From Pictodentalium vernedei (Eukaryota; Mollusca; Scaphopoda; Dentaliida; Dentaliidae), in assembly GCA_031216915.1 (NCBI GenBank), contig JAUFNR010000211.1, forward strand, positions 1 through 64,000: 64,000 nt of DNA, read 5' to 3'. A program made the position numbers and the translations under genes. Below are positions 1 to 11,673 of this stretch, in pieces. The notes below the pieces were generated by a model. The model was given only the letters and a program-made list of their open reading frames with translations, made no database searches and was not told where the DNA came from. Numbering within the stretch: position 1 is the stretch's first letter; every line of letters begins with the position of its first letter.

Positions 1-770
1 AAGAGCTGGACTGTCGTCTGGTGCATGCCCCCCACATGGTGTACCGCCTAGTATGGGCATACCTATGACCAACAAACATTATTTATGAATATTCTTGTAT
101 GGACTGATGGACGGATGCACAGATGGGTGAACGCAATCCAGTATACCCCCTCTCCCATTTTCTCCGAACGTTTTCAACAATTTGTAAGTCAAAATGTATG
201 GTAAATTGTTTGGTGTTTGGAAGTTTTATGCAATGAGGCAGAAGCCTTTGTCATAGGCAAACTGCATGCCATATGTCACTGAAATCTGATAACCCTAATC
301 CAGTATACCCCCCCCCCCCACCCTCACCCCCATTTTCTTCGAAAGTTTTCAACAATTTCCAACAATTTCTAAGTCAAAAGGTATGATAAATTGTTTGGTG
401 TTAGAAAGTTTTATGCAATGAGGCAGAAGCCTTTGTCAAAGGCAAACTGCATGCCATATTTCACTGAAATCCGATAACCCATACCTGAGATACAGGCTGA
501 ACAGACAAATAATGTCTATTTCCTACAATTTCTAAGTCAACAAGTAATAAAAAAAAAAAAAAAATAACTAGTCTGGGCATTGTGGGCATACCTATGACCA
601 ACGTTGGCATACCTATGACCAACAAATATTATAGAAAATAATAATTTACTTAAGTTATGAAAGTTCTGAATATTCTCGGACAGACTCACACACGGACAGA
701 CAGACGCATGTAATCCAGTATACCCCCCATTTTCTTCGAACGTGGGGGTATAATAAGGGCTAAACACTGT
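1..770. repeat. Tandem-repeat element with poly-C and GACA-type microsatellite
   Basis: Two diverged direct copies of a ~190-bp unit are visible (shared phrases 'atgaggcagaagcctttgtca' and 'aaactgcatgccatat' near 235-270 and 418-455). Each is followed by a 'ccagtataccccc' tract. Short runs of acggacagacagac lie near 690-710. The layout, core tandem repeats next to a tetranucleotide microsatellite, resembles pearl/HINE-type non-autonomous elements. No credible coding exon was seen. The left edge may continue outside the window. Confidence 0.55.
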
Positions 771-1092
771 TGGGATAGTCCCTCAACTACACATACACAT
801 AACTGCAATAAAAAAGCCATGGGATTCTACGTAACTGAACTAAACATAATTTTCATGAAACATACAACAGCTGAAGTAAACAGAAATTCTTACAGCTAAA
901 AACCAAGTCCTTTTGGGCAGACAAATGTCCAAAAATAGACAAAACACCCCCATAACTAGACTCTATAAATTAATAAAAGTAATCACAGCCCAAAACAATA
1001 TCTGAAAGCATTAATTGATCTGCAATGACAGGACTTGGAGCAACAATGCTGACCGAAACACAAATTCTGACAACTGAAAATGACTAATATTT

Positions 1093-1123
<31 letters not shown>

Positions 1124-1330
1124 AAAAAAAAAAAAATTACCAGCAATGTTTAGACAATTAAGGATTAAACAGTGTTGGGTTAACTAGTGCTAAACAATGA
1201 ATAACTGCAATATAAAAGCTTTGAAGCCACGAGATTCAACGTACATGCACATGATCTAAACATGAACTCTAACAAATTCGATGCCTGGCGCTGATGCAAC
1301 TGGAGTCATAGGATAAGTTCACCCCTACTT
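771..1330. repeat. Dispersed repeat shared with 10,910-12,310
   Basis: Phrases such as 'ttgggatagtcc', 'cataactgcaatataaaagc', 'catacaacagctga' and 'aattctgacaactgaaaatgac' recur in the same order at 10,910-11,160, 11,400-11,650 and 12,066-12,310. This is therefore a dispersed, partly tandem repeat of roughly 400 bp. It includes a C17-A22 homopolymer junction at about 1,097-1,135. No coding potential was recognised. Confidence 0.55.
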
Positions 1331-2316
1331 AAAAGAAGGTGAGCTAATAAATTACATCAAAATCATTTATTTCAGGAGACCTTAGTCATTCAAGAGGTAC
1401 CCTTATACTTTTTGGGTGTCACACACCTCGCCTAAAGGTATGGTTAGGGTGTGATTAAGGCATGGAACCTGCAATGCAAATTATTTTCTAGGGTACACAC
1501 CTTAACCACACTTCATAATTCTACCCACACACCTGATCCACACCTGATAGAAACCATTCCAAATTCATACTTAAGCAAGGCACACCTCAAAAGTACCCCA
1601 AACACACTCCATAGACTTTAAAAGCAATCATGTTGGAACAGGCACACCTCAAACATACTCCCATGACTTAGAGCAAATTCTCTTTAAATGTAACACATGT
1701 TATGCGTACCCCAGGCACTTTTGGGGATCCTGAACGTGACATCATTTGAAACGTCACAGGATCTCTGTATGTAAAGGAAGGGATGACAAAGGGATGATGT
1801 CAGAGCAACGCACCTCACCAAGGAAGTTTTGGTTTTGTAGTTAAAAGTGAATGAGAAGAACGCATATATTTTTATTCTTGGAATGATGTAAGAAATTTAT
1901 TGCGAATTCACTGGTGCCGATTATTGGAGTTATTGAAGTGTTATACAAATAGAAACATGCCGGAAAAAAACTGAGGTGACTCGAGAGTGCCATTTTCAAA
2001 ATTCCTTCCATATGTTGTCATGTCAATGATGCTACAGCCAAGTATTCCAACTGAAAATTGATGATGAATAACAAGTCTCAAAATTCTTTGCTTTGCCTGG
2101 ACATATCATGTGTGTGGAAAAACCCAGAGTTTCAAAGACTGCAAGAAGATTAACCTATACTATTTGTGCTTGACATTCCAAACGCAAAGTCTGACTTGCT
2201 GTTTAGGAAATTATGAAAGACTGAAAGTGAAAACTGAAAAGTGTTCTGATCGCAGTTCAACTGATGTAAATAATGTCATTACTTCAGCATCTACCGGCTA
2301 TACAAATACTGTTTAA

Positions 2317-2557
2317 CCCTTTACCCAAAGAATAGCCTGTATCCTCCCACACAATATGCAAATTCAGCAGCTGAAAAAATATTATGTTTCAAAAAATTTC
2401 AACAAAACGATATCATGTGACCCCTCTTTGGAACGAGCTCGTCGAGCTTGTTCCAAAGAGGGGTCACATGATATGGTTTTGTTGATATGTTTTGAAAAAA
2501 TTTAAGAAATGATATTTAAAATAATAAATTTTGAAATCGTCTGCATTGGGTAAAGGG
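2317..2557. mobile_element. TTAA-1 piggyBac-like MITE, with natural empty site
   Basis: Starts CCCTTTACCC and ends with its inverse GGGTAAAGGG, flanked by TTAA on both sides (2,313-2,316 and 2,558-2,561). The centre is a near-perfect hairpin, 'gtgacccctctttggaacgag' facing its inverse around an agctcgtcgagct core. The paralogous locus at 13,902-13,905 has a single TTAA and no element, which proves the target duplication. TTAA targets and CCCTTT ends are typical of piggyBac-type MITEs; no transposase is present. Confidence 0.9.
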
Positions 2558-3201
2558 TTAAAATGTGTACCAACTGAAATACATGCAGTATCGGAGCATC
2601 AGTCTAATATCCGTTTTCAGAGCAATTGCGCAAGCCTTGTTGCACTATCAAGAAAACCAACATAAGACATGAATGAAAGGAAGCGAAAACCACTCTGTGA
2701 TTATCAGGACTGTGAAGTGCATTGATCGTGCATCGATCGAAAAAAAAGGGTGTAAGACGCGAATACAACACCTGCCCAAACAATGAGTTGACTTTTCCCA
2801 ACCAACACTGCCATGCCATTGGATAAATAAATGATAACCGACAAATAATCTTGCCACCTATGTCTCCTAGTTGGGACTTTTAAGTTTGGGGCCAGTGCAC
2901 CAGAGATGAAGGTCGGTGTGGTTACTGTACTCAAGATTATTTCAGGGGATCAGATAAATAAATCATGATATGCTTATTGTTTGCATACTAAATTCTAAAC
3001 CAGTAAGTGAAAGGTATACTAGATTTAAATGTTTAAATACAAAAATTGTTGCTGTCAACATACCTCAGACAGAGCAATGCATGTACACAACATATGCTGG
3101 CAAATCCTAGATACACCACAGGCACACCCGTGGCAAACCTTGTGGAGGTACCCCAAGCACACACCAGACAATACATGTGTAGGTATCCTAACCATACCTT
3201 A

Positions 3202-3449
3202 CAGTACATGGAGAGTGGATTGTTACTAAATCACTCGAGGGGTAGTTTCTTCACTCAGATAAAAAGTCCTTGTCTGGGAAAAAGCATTAGAATGACGAGC
3301 AAACTTTCAGCCAAGGGAAGAACCCTGAGGTCCCTTAGCTAAAACTGTGCTTTTCTTTTTCATGCATTACCATAGGAATCGACTGTTACTGTCTGGGTGG
3401 AGACACCACTCCATGAGTGATTTAGTAACAATCCCTTCCCCACATACTC
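3202..3449. mobile_element. TA-2 mariner-like MITE
   Basis: Begins 'cagtacatggagagtggattg' after TA and ends near 'caatcccttccccacatact'. The outer ~35 bp pair as inverted repeats (gagtggattgttactaaatca). It is shared with arm 2 of the duplication (14,532-14,780), so it predates the duplication. Its interior lacks the F5-type hairpin seen in the copy at 16,245. Confidence 0.7.
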
Positions 3450-4137
3450 TAGGCATGCCCTAACCTCACCCCAATGGTGGTACCCCAACCATACCCCAGA
3501 CACACCTTCAGGTGGTACCCTAAGCACACCTCAGACATACCCCAAACACAAATCATGGGGGTACCGGGTACCCTAAGCATACCCCAGGCATACCCAAACC
3601 ACACCCTTGGGATGACCTAATGATGGTACCCCAACCACACCCCAGACACACCTTGTAGCAGCACCCTAAACACCTCAGGCATACCCCAATCATACCTCAT
3701 ATTATGTACCCCAACCACACCTCTGATCTCATTTAAATTTTTGGCCCCACATCCTAAGCATACCTCAACCATACCCTAAGCACACCCCAACTATCTGTTT
3801 GTAAAAAATATAGATCCACACCTCAGTCGGGGTATCACACCTTGACCAATTTTGTAGCCCACACCACAGGAGTACCCTATCCACACCTCAACCACACTGC
3901 AAAAATATAAGGGTAGGCATGTTCTTTAGTCACCAAGATCAGCTCTCTCAAGGATAGGAGAGTGATCACTCACGCACCTCGCTTGAGTCTAAATCCCTAA
4001 TATGGCAACCAGCCAGGGTAGAAAAGACAAGTCACAACACAACCAGTTAATTTTGGAGAGAAAATCTCAGGAATCATGATTGAGGAATAGAGGGAAAATG
4101 CAATCAATATTATATTTCCAAGCAAATATCATGACTA

Positions 4138-4418
4138 CAGTTAAAACTAGAAGTCCTGTCATAAAATGTGAAAAAAATAGCACGTCGATCTGCGTGTTCA
4201 TCTACGCGTTATGGTCATAGTAAGGCCATGAAATTCTGTACATATGGCCTGTGCACAAGCAATGTTTCAGCCAATGGACCTCCGGGAGTTTGCTGTGAGT
4301 AACCAGGAGAACCTGCCGTGCTTTGGTTGCCATCCGACATGGCAATTGCGTGCAATTCCTACGTGCAATGAAGCCTAGATAAGAGCACAGTTCGTGACAG
4401 GACTTCTAGTTTTAACTG
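4138..4418. mobile_element. TA-1 mariner-like MITE, core hairpin half lost
   Basis: Terminal inverted repeats begin CAGTTAAAACTAGAAGTCCT and are ~25 bp long; TA lies on both sides (4,136-4,137 and 4,419-4,420). One arm of the central hairpin ('gcaatgtttcagccaatgg') is present, but its partner has been deleted, which shortens the element to 281 bp against ~314 bp for intact copies at 25,594 and 27,232. Confidence 0.85.
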
Positions 4419-4601
4419 TATCACTATTATTCAGCCATCACTATTATTAGACAGGTAAGTGTAGTTAATTATTTTCATACTGTTCACACACATCACATGT
4501 GCTTCTGTGAAAAAGGACTGAAATAGAACATCAACAATGCACAAGTGTTGGAAAAATATCCTCTGAAGAGAGTTAGACTGAAAAAAAGATAAGCTAAGCT
4601 G

Positions 4602-4824
4602 CAGTATGGCTGCTGTGGACTGGTCACTTTCCACGGGTGGGCAATATTTCCACAGCCGCAATAATATTAGACTCAAAACACTAATTATAGGAATAATATA
4701 GGAATAATCATCAAAAATTTAATTAATGAGGTGCTTCATTAATTAAAATGTTACTGCTGGTGATTTTATTACCTGGTAAACGCATGCATGGATGGATTAC
4801 TACAAGTCCACGAGGACTGTGCTG
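4602..4824. mobile_element. TA-3 mariner-like MITE, copy 1
   Basis: Matches the repeats at 6,111-6,354 and 35,306-35,466, sharing 'tggactggtcactttccac' and 'gggcaatatttccaca'. Its ends are degenerate forms of CAGTACAGTNGCCATGGACTGG. It lies in the part of duplication arm 1 that is missing from arm 2. Confidence 0.65.
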
Positions 4825-5150
4825 TATATGCTTATAGTTGTACAGTTTACACTGCATGAATATGGCTCAACAAATGACATAAATATGGTCATTTCTGTGG
4901 TTTATTCATTCAACTATAATTTCACTCTAGTAGAATCATGTTGCATGTTTTGGGGGAAAGGGGGGGGGGGGATGCCATGTTCTTGGTAAGTAGGGGAATC
5001 CAACAGGTCATAGAGACACAGTCTGTCTCCCTACAGGAAGCCACATTTTGTATCTTTCCAGTTTCAGACCTTGGCAGCCATAATTACACATCATTCTGTA
5101 AACCAACCAGGTGTAGTCAACAGGGAGGAACAGAAGGCCATGTTTTTTAA

Positions 5151-5357
5151 TCCTCTGCACTCTGATGTCAAAATGGCTACATTTTCAGCAGCAAATATTT
5201 CCCATAATGCAGTTTGATATTTAATCAAATATACCTTGTTTGACAGAGCTCAGTGAGCTCTGTCAAACAAGATATAATTGGTTAAATTCACAGTTAAAGA
5301 AAAAATAGAGAGATTGCAGACAACTCTGTTGGACTACCAGAGTGCTACATGTAGGTG
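5151..5357. mobile_element. TTAA-3 piggyBac-like MITE, copy 1
   Basis: Starts TCCTCTGCACTCTGATGTC after TTAA (5,147-5,150). Its core is a perfect hairpin: 'cttgtttgacagagct' then cagtg then its inverse (about 5,236-5,273). Its right edge appears to abut the TTAA (5,358-5,361) that also opens the next TTAA-1 element. It is present in both arms of the duplication. The right boundary is approximate. Confidence 0.6.
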
Positions 5358-5361
5358 TTAA

Positions 5362-5595
5362 CCTTTACCCAAAGCCGACGATATCAATATTTATTACTAT
5401 AAATATCTCTTTTTTTTAATTTTTCAAAATATTTCAACAAAACCATATCATGTGACCCCTCATTGGAACGAGCTCAATGAGCTCGTTCCAATGAGGGTTC
5501 ACATGATATGGTTTTGTTGAAATATTTTGAAAAATTTTATTTTTTCAACTGCTCGATTTGCACGGTCGGATGTGGGCAATTCGTCAGGTAAAGGG
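5362..5595. mobile_element. TTAA-1 MITE
   Basis: CCTTTACCC and GGTAAAGGG ends, TTAA flanks, and a central hairpin 'cctcattggaacgagctcaat' meeting its inverse. Also present in duplication arm 2 at 15,948-16,188, so it is older than the duplication. Confidence 0.88.
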
Positions 5596-6019
5596 TTAAG
5601 GATAAGAAGTTTCTGAGGTAAGTTAAGCCAAGAATATAATTTTAACATGTATATACCGTGCTCCACCAAGCTAGTCATAGATGTCTCCCCCGACTGCCTG
5701 CTTCAGATACCACAGCGGCAGCTATCCATTTGTATGACTGACTGTGTGTGTGATGTAAGTCCAAGTATCAAATATAGGCTCGTAAGAAAGTACACGTACA
5801 TGAGTAGAAGTAAGGCTAAATTAATATCCAAGACTCCAAGTCAGTTGAAACATTATTAAGGTGTGTCTCACCACCTCCCCCATGCAATGCCCCTCAGTGA
5901 CCTGGGGAGATGGTTCGCATTAAGAAGTAGATTGTATGAGAAACTAGTTTCTATTCCAAAGTACGAAAATAATTTGAGGTTAAATGCATAAACAGCAGTC
6001 TGGCATGCAGCTAAGTTCT

Positions 6020-6045
6020 CCCCTCCCCCCCCCCCCCCCCCCCCC
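6020..6045 (+). repeat. Poly-C tract
   Basis: A C run of about 20 broken by one T ('ctcccccccc...'). One of many long C or G homopolymers in the window. Confidence 0.9.
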
Positions 6046-6110
6046 AAGATGGAGAAACATAAATTTCATACCACTTTTTCATATGAATTTTAAATAACTG
6101 ATATACTTTA

Positions 6111-6354
6111 CAGACTGCCATTGACTGGTCACTTTCCACAGGTGGGCAATATTTCCACAGATGCAATAATATTAGATTCCTATCACTAATTATAGGAATA
6201 ATCATCAAAAATTTAATTAATGAAGCACCGGATATACAATCCAGTGCTTCAATAATTAAAATGTTCCTGATGATGATTTTGATTACCTGGTTAACACATG
6301 CGTGAATATCACTGCCCACACGTGGATTACGACCAGTCCATGGCGACTGTACTG
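6111..6354. mobile_element. TA-3 mariner-like MITE, copy 2
   Basis: Flanked by TA at 6,109-6,110 and 6,355-6,356. Ends pair as CAGACTGCCATTGACTGG against the reverse complement of 'ccagtccatggcgactgtactg'. A central hairpin joins 'taatgaagcac' and 'gtgcttcaatta' near 6,218-6,257. Confidence 0.75.
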
Positions 6355-6766
6355 TAAGATCATCTATGAATGCAAGCATTTCGTTTTGTCTCCATATTAA
6401 TGTTAATTAATATTAATTGTATTATTACTATAGTCAGCATTAAAATCATACTCTATACATATATGTGTCTCTAACCAGAAGTGATCTAGGTTTTTCTAAA
6501 ATTAGAGTTAATTAGGATTTTTGGGAGGTTGTTCCATATATTGATTGATCTTAGTTTAAACAATATTTCTTCAATAGAGAATGTTATATGTTACATTAAC
6601 ACCATACAACTGAAAACAAAACCCCAAAAATCAGTAAACAACAACACACAGTGTAACATATATCAAAATAGACATTGAGTACTGTAGGGATTTGACAGTA
6701 AGCTTATAGCTTATTCGGGACATCTCCCAAAACTGACTGATCTTGCTCAGAAAGCATTCTTTTTTA

Positions 6767-6855
6767 GGCCTAAATAAGTTAAAAATCTGGCCCTCCTGTG
6801 TGGTCCTTTTGGCAACCGCATGCTCTCTTTTTATAACCAATGCAAACTTCAAATG
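6767..6855 (-). mobile_element. Harb-1 terminal fragment
   Basis: The stretch 'tttaggcctaaataag' to 'ataaccaatgcaaacttc' matches the 3' ~90 bp of the Harb-1 family (compare 56,536-56,640). The rest of the element is absent and the break joins the array that begins near 6,856. Confidence 0.65.
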
Positions 6856-8680
6856 AAAGTGTCAATGACACTGTAGCTCATCTTGTCAAGACAAAGACAT
6901 GTACATGTATAGTATGTGACACAGCAATGACAAACATCTAGGTAATGACCTGATAACAAAGGTACATATAAAGTATTGTAACGGTCTGTACATAAATACT
7001 GACCGTTGCCTGTAACAAATGTATAGGTAAAGTATTGTAAAGGTGGGTGACAGTCAGATGCTAAACTAGAAAAGAAATCTTTGAGTCCCAGAGTGGGTCT
7101 GACTGAACCCCAAAATATTTGTTCCCATAGCACAGTGATAACAAAGGCACCCCAAAACACACTCATTCCTGTCCCAAGGTGAAAACAAAGGTACCCAAGA
7201 AGTTTTGTGAAGATCAGTTCATAAATACGAGCTGTATAGAACTTGTGACAAAAAACTGATTGGACCTAATTTCGGTACAAAATGGCCACTGGCAGCCATC
7301 TTGAATTTTGGACCGCACCCAGAAACACTCATTCTCGTCCCAAGGTGATAACAAAGGTACCAAGAAGTTTTGTGAAGATAGGTTCATAAACACAGCCTCT
7401 ACCTTGAGCCATATTGACATGTGTGCTTACATTGTGTAAGTAGCACTGAATAAATGAAAGTTCATCTACATGTAATTTGCATAATTTCTGCATGAAAAAA
7501 AAACCCTTACAATATGTGATGTATTCCATGTTACTAAATATTCATACAAAAATTTATTCAAATCAGAACTTTCATACAGTTCTGTACAAAAGACTGATTG
7601 CACTAATTTTGGTACAAAATGGCTGCTGGTGGCCATCTTGAATTTCGGACCACACCCAAAAACACTCAGTCTCATCCCACGGTGAGAGAAGTTTCGTAAA
7701 GATTGGTTCATAAATATGGCCTCTAGTCTGAGCTGTATAGAAGTTGTGTACAAAAAACTGATTAGACCTAATTTCGGTACAAAATGGCCACTGGCAGCCA
7801 TCTTGAATTTTAGACCGCACCCAGAAACACTCGTTCTCATCCCAAGGTGATAACAAAGGTATCGAAGACATTTCATGAAGATCATTTCATAAATACAGAC
7901 TCTAGCCCGAGCCGAATTGACATGTGTACTAGACTGTGTGTAAGTCGCACTGAAAAAATCAAAGTTCATCTAATTTGCATAATTTCTGCACGAGAAAAAA
8001 ACCCGTATTGTATGTAATGTATCCCAAGGTACTAAACTGTCACACAAAAAATTATTCAAATCAGCGCTTTCATATGGAAGTTCTGTGCAAAAATCTGATT
8101 GCACCTAATTTTGTAGAAAATGGCTGTCATCGGCCATTTTGAATTTCGGACTGGACCCAAAAACACTCGTTCTCGTCCCACGATGATACCAAAAGTACCC
8201 AAGAAGTTTCATAAGATCGGTTCATAAATACGGCCTCTAGTCCGAGCCGTATTGGCATTTGCACTTAGTGCTGAAAGTAACACCCAAAAACATAAAAACT
8301 AGTCTAATTTGCACAATTTACGCATGAGAAAAAAACCTGTATTAAATGTGATGTATCGCATGGTACTAAACATTCATACAAAAAATTATTCAAATCAGAG
8401 CTTTCATACGGAAGTTCTGTACAAAAAACAGATTTCTGCATCGTCGGTACAAAATGGCGGCTGGCAGCCATCTTGAATTTTGGACCGCACCCAAAAACAC
8501 TTGTTCTCATTCCACGGGCATAACAAGGTACCCAAGAAGTTTTGTAAAGATCGGTTCATAAATACGGCCTCTAGCCCGAGCCGTATCTAATTGTTGACAT
8601 ACGTACGGACAGACGGACGGACGGATGACGGGCCATGACAAAAGCTCAAATTGGCTTCGCCAAAGTTGAGCTAAAAATAA
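6856..8680 (-). repeat. pearl/HINE-like array with ~335-bp and ~180-bp units
   Basis: The phrase 'ttcataaatacggcctctag' recurs near 7,384, 7,709, 7,890, 8,223 and 8,560, so spacing is ~335 bp with a shorter ~180-bp variant. Each unit contains 'gccatcttgaatttyggacc'. The array ends with acggacagacggacggacgg, then 'tggcttcgccaaagttgagc' hairpin-type terminus. This matches the core-repeat plus ACGG-microsatellite layout described for bivalve pearl elements. The minus-strand ORFs of 66-167 aa across it are periodic repeat translations, not genes. Confidence 0.7.
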
Positions 8681-9890
8681 CAAGAGGCCCCAAGGGGCCT
8701 GAGGGCGCTCACCTGACATGGTAGCCTAAATATCAACCCAGAGAATTGATTTCAAGAGGTACCATCTGCTCCTCCTAAGAAGAGCTTATACCAAATATCC
8801 AAAGATTCTGATCAGTGGATCTAAAAAAAAATGATTTTTAAAGAATATTCCTCATGTTGAACCAAGTTATAATTCAGGCTCCCACAGGGAGCCCACATAT
8901 GAACTCAGGGACTTGGCTTTAAACAAACTTGAATCTCACCACCCTAAGGATGCTGCCCACCAAATATCAAAACATTCCGACTGCTAGATCTGAAGATGAA
9001 GATTTTTAAGAAAATTCCTCATTTTGAACTAAGTTACAATTCGAGCTCCCACAGTGAGTCAAAATATGGACCTAGGGACATGGCTTGAACAAACTTGAAT
9101 CTCACCCCCTAAGGATGCTGTATACCAAATATCAAAACATTCCGACTGCTGGATCTGAAGAAGATTTTTAAAGAAAATTCCTCATTTTGAACCAAGTTAT
9201 AATTTGGGCTACCACAGTGAGCTCACATATGAACCCAGGGACTTGGCTTGAACAAACTTGAATCTCCCCCCCCCCCCCCCCCCAAGCACCCAATATCAAA
9301 AGATTCTGCCTGCTGGATCTTAAGAAGAATATTTTCAAAGAAATTTGCCTGAAATGCACTAAGTTCAAATTTGGGCTCCTATACTGAGCCCAAATATAAA
9401 CCCAGGGGGCCGATTTGAACAAACTTGAATCAGATCCATCCCACAATGTTGCATACCAAATATCAAAAGATTCTGCCTGCTGAATCTAGAGAAGAAGATT
9501 TTTTAAGAAATTTGCCTGCAATGCACTAAGTTCGAATTCGGGCTTCTATAGTGAGCCCAAATATGAATCCAGGGGGCCGATTTGAACAAACTTGAATCAG
9601 ATCCACCCCTACAATGTTGCATACCAAATATGAAAAGATTCTGCCTGCTGGATCTGGAGAAGAAGATTTTTGAAGAAATTTGTCTGAAATGCACTAAGTT
9701 CAAATTTGGGCTCCTATACTGAGCCCAAATATAAACCTGGGGGGACGATTTGAACAAACTTGAATCAGATCCACCCCACAATGTTACTTACCAAATATGA
9801 AAAGATTCTGCTTGCTGGATCTGGAGAAGAAGATTTTTGAAGAAATTTGCCTGAAATGCACTAAGTTTGAATTCGAGCTTCTAAATACCC
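8681..9890. repeat. pearl/HINE-like array with ~165-bp units
   Basis: Opens with 'caagaggccccaaggggcct' and 'gctcacctgac'. The phrase 'gaacaaacttgaatc' then recurs near 8,922, 9,086, 9,250, 9,416, 9,584 and 9,750, giving about six or seven units of ~165 bp. Units alternate 'gctggatctgaagaagattttt' and 'cactaagttcaaatttggg' motifs. A C16 run lies near 9,267. Related fragments occur at 60,850-61,310. No gene. Confidence 0.75.
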
Positions 9891-10880
9891 GGATAATGTC
9901 ACAGTAACCACCATTGCAATATGCCAGTAAGGTGAAACTCTACCTGAAAAATATCCACTTGGAAGAAAAGAAAGAAAAACCTCAAAACCTGCACAGAGAA
10001 GTCCAAAAAGTATCACATTTGTTTCAAAGGTTCAAATTTAGAAAAATACCTTGAAAATGTTACAGTAACCACCATGGCAATATGCCAAAGAGGTAAAACT
10101 CCACTTGAAAATTAAAAAAAATATCAAAACCTGTACACAAAAGTCCAAAATTAAGGTAAATAAGCAGCTAAATGGTTAAATAATATAATACTAGCCCCAA
10201 GAAGCATCCTAACATAATATAGGAACCATGGCAATATGCTACAAGGAAAGTCGCCACTTGGAAGAAAAGAAAGACAAACCTCAAAACCTGCACATAAAAG
10301 TCAAAAAAAGTATCACATTTGTTTCAAAGGGTTAAAATTGAGAAAAATACCCTGCAAATGTCACAGTAACTACAATGGCAATATGCCAGTAAGTTGAAAC
10401 TCTACTCGAAAAATATCCACTTGGAAGAAAAGAAAGACAAACCTCAAAACCTGCACGTAAAAGTCAAAAAAGTATCACATTTGTTTCAAAGGGTTAAAAT
10501 TGACGAAAAATACCCTGAAATGTTAAGGTAACCACCATGGCAATATGCCAGTAAGGTAAAAGTCCACTTGAAAACAAAATTTCAAAACCTGTACACAAAA
10601 GTCAAAATCCAGCACAGAAAAGTCAAAAACCTGTACACAAAAGTCCCAAATTCAAGTAACTAAAGCATGGAAAGGGTTGAATAAAATATTACTATCCTGA
10701 AAAGCATGCTGACATAAAAAAAAAGCAAAATAAAAAAAAAGCAAAACCTGCACACAAAAGTTCAAAATGAATGAATCCGGATGTCAATGCAGATGCCGCT
10801 AGCGACGACGCTGACAACACCGACATGAGGACTATGCCATAGGCTCACACAACAATCGTTGGTGAGCCAATAACCAGTAA
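9890..10880. repeat. Second tandem array and 3' end of the 8,681 element
   Basis: Units of ~150-168 bp carry 'gtaaccaccatggcaatatgcc' variants and 'ctcaaaacctgcacacaaaag' (near 9,900, 10,065, 10,210, 10,370 and 10,530). The end is 'tgccgctagcgacgacgctg' and then 'cacaacaatcgttggtgagcc'. That closing 'gtgagc' mirrors 'gctcacc' at 8,710, so 8,681-10,880 is probably one composite element. Confidence 0.6.
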
Positions 10881-10909
10881 TTCGTTAGCAGCCATTTTTG
10901 GTAATTGGT

Positions 10910-11150
10910 TGAACCCTACTAAAACTGAAAATGACTTAAAAGATTTACCCCCCAAAAAATTCCCAGCAAAAAAATACACAGTCTAAAGGTTATACAGCAT
11001 TGGGATAGTTCCAAACACTACATAACAGCAATATAACAAATCTAAATATTCAGATAATGGGATTTAAAGTACATGTACCTGAGTTAAACCCAAACTCTTA
11101 CAAAATATACAACAGCTGAGCTAATCAGAAATTCTTACAACTGGAAAGTA
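10910..11150. repeat. Dispersed ~400-bp repeat, further copies to 12,310
   Basis: Same family as 771-1,330. It continues, interrupted by TA-1 (11,151-11,401) and Harb-1 (11,674-12,073), through 11,404-11,670 and 12,077-12,310. No ORF or exon signature was seen. Confidence 0.5.
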
Positions 11151-11401
11151 CAGTTAAAACTAGAAGTCCTGTCATGAAATGCGCATAAATAGCATGTCAG
11201 TCTGCACGTTAATTTATGTGTTATGACCATAGTAAGGCTACCAAATTCTACACATATGCCCTGTGCACAAGCAATGTTTCAAACCAATGGCAGAAACATT
11301 GCCTGTGTTTGCTATGAGTAACCAAGAGAACCTGCCGTGCTTTGGATGCCATTCGATATGGCAATTGTGTGCAATTCCTATGAGCAATTCAGTTTTAACT
11401 G
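11151..11401. mobile_element. TA-1 mariner-like MITE, internally deleted
   Basis: CAGTTAAAACTAGAAGTCCT start and AGTTTTAACTG end, TA on both sides (11,149-11,150 and 11,402-11,403). The inner part of the 3' repeat ('ttcgtgacaggacttct') is missing, so only the last ~11 bp of that terminus remain. Core-hairpin half 'caatggcagaaacattgcc' is present. Confidence 0.8.
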
Positions 11402-11673
11402 TAAGTCAGCTTTGACAGAAAATGTTAAAAAGCATCCATACCTAGACTATGAAGGTTAATAGAATGATGACAGATAAAAACAATATTCGAAAAAAATTAA
11501 CTGCTCTGCAATAGAAGGAGTTTAAGGTACAATGCTGTACCTTGAAAACAAACAAAAAATTGCAGCAAAATATACACAGTAAAAGAGTTAAACTGTATTG
11601 GAATGGTTCTGAGCAGTGCATAACTTTAATATAAAAGCTTTGCAGCTATGGGATTGAAAGTAATTGAGATAAG

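Larger units (their letters stand above)
1397..3918. mobile_element. Non-autonomous element rich in CACACCT/ACCCCA sub-repeats (older copy)
   Basis: Both ends are dense in short degenerate sub-repeats of the type 'cacacctcaaacatacc' and 'accccaaccacacc' (1,400-1,720 and 3,050-3,900). The outer edges pair imperfectly as inverted repeats ('acccttatactttttgggtgt' at about 1,400 against the reverse complement of 'gcaaaaatataagggta' at about 3,900). The interior (1,740-3,000) has no recognised protein. TTAA-1 and TA-2 MITEs are inserted in it. A second copy lies at 13,162-15,258. The superfamily is unknown. Confidence 0.4.
1573..5835 (+). repeat. Segmental duplication, arm 1
   Basis: Collinear and same-orientation with 13,162-16,682. 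Divergence is mostly single substitutions (a few per cent by eye). Arm 1 alone carries a TTAA-1 MITE at 2,317-2,557 and about 0.8 kb near 4,100-4,890 that includes a TA-1 and a TA-3 element. Arm 2 alone carries a TA-2 MITE at 16,245-16,502. Homology stops at 'atatccaagact' in both arms. Confidence 0.85.

Noticed and set aside
7466..7969. 167-codon minus-strand frame
   Set aside because: Lies within the ~335-bp tandem array, and the same peptide pieces recur in adjacent frames and units.
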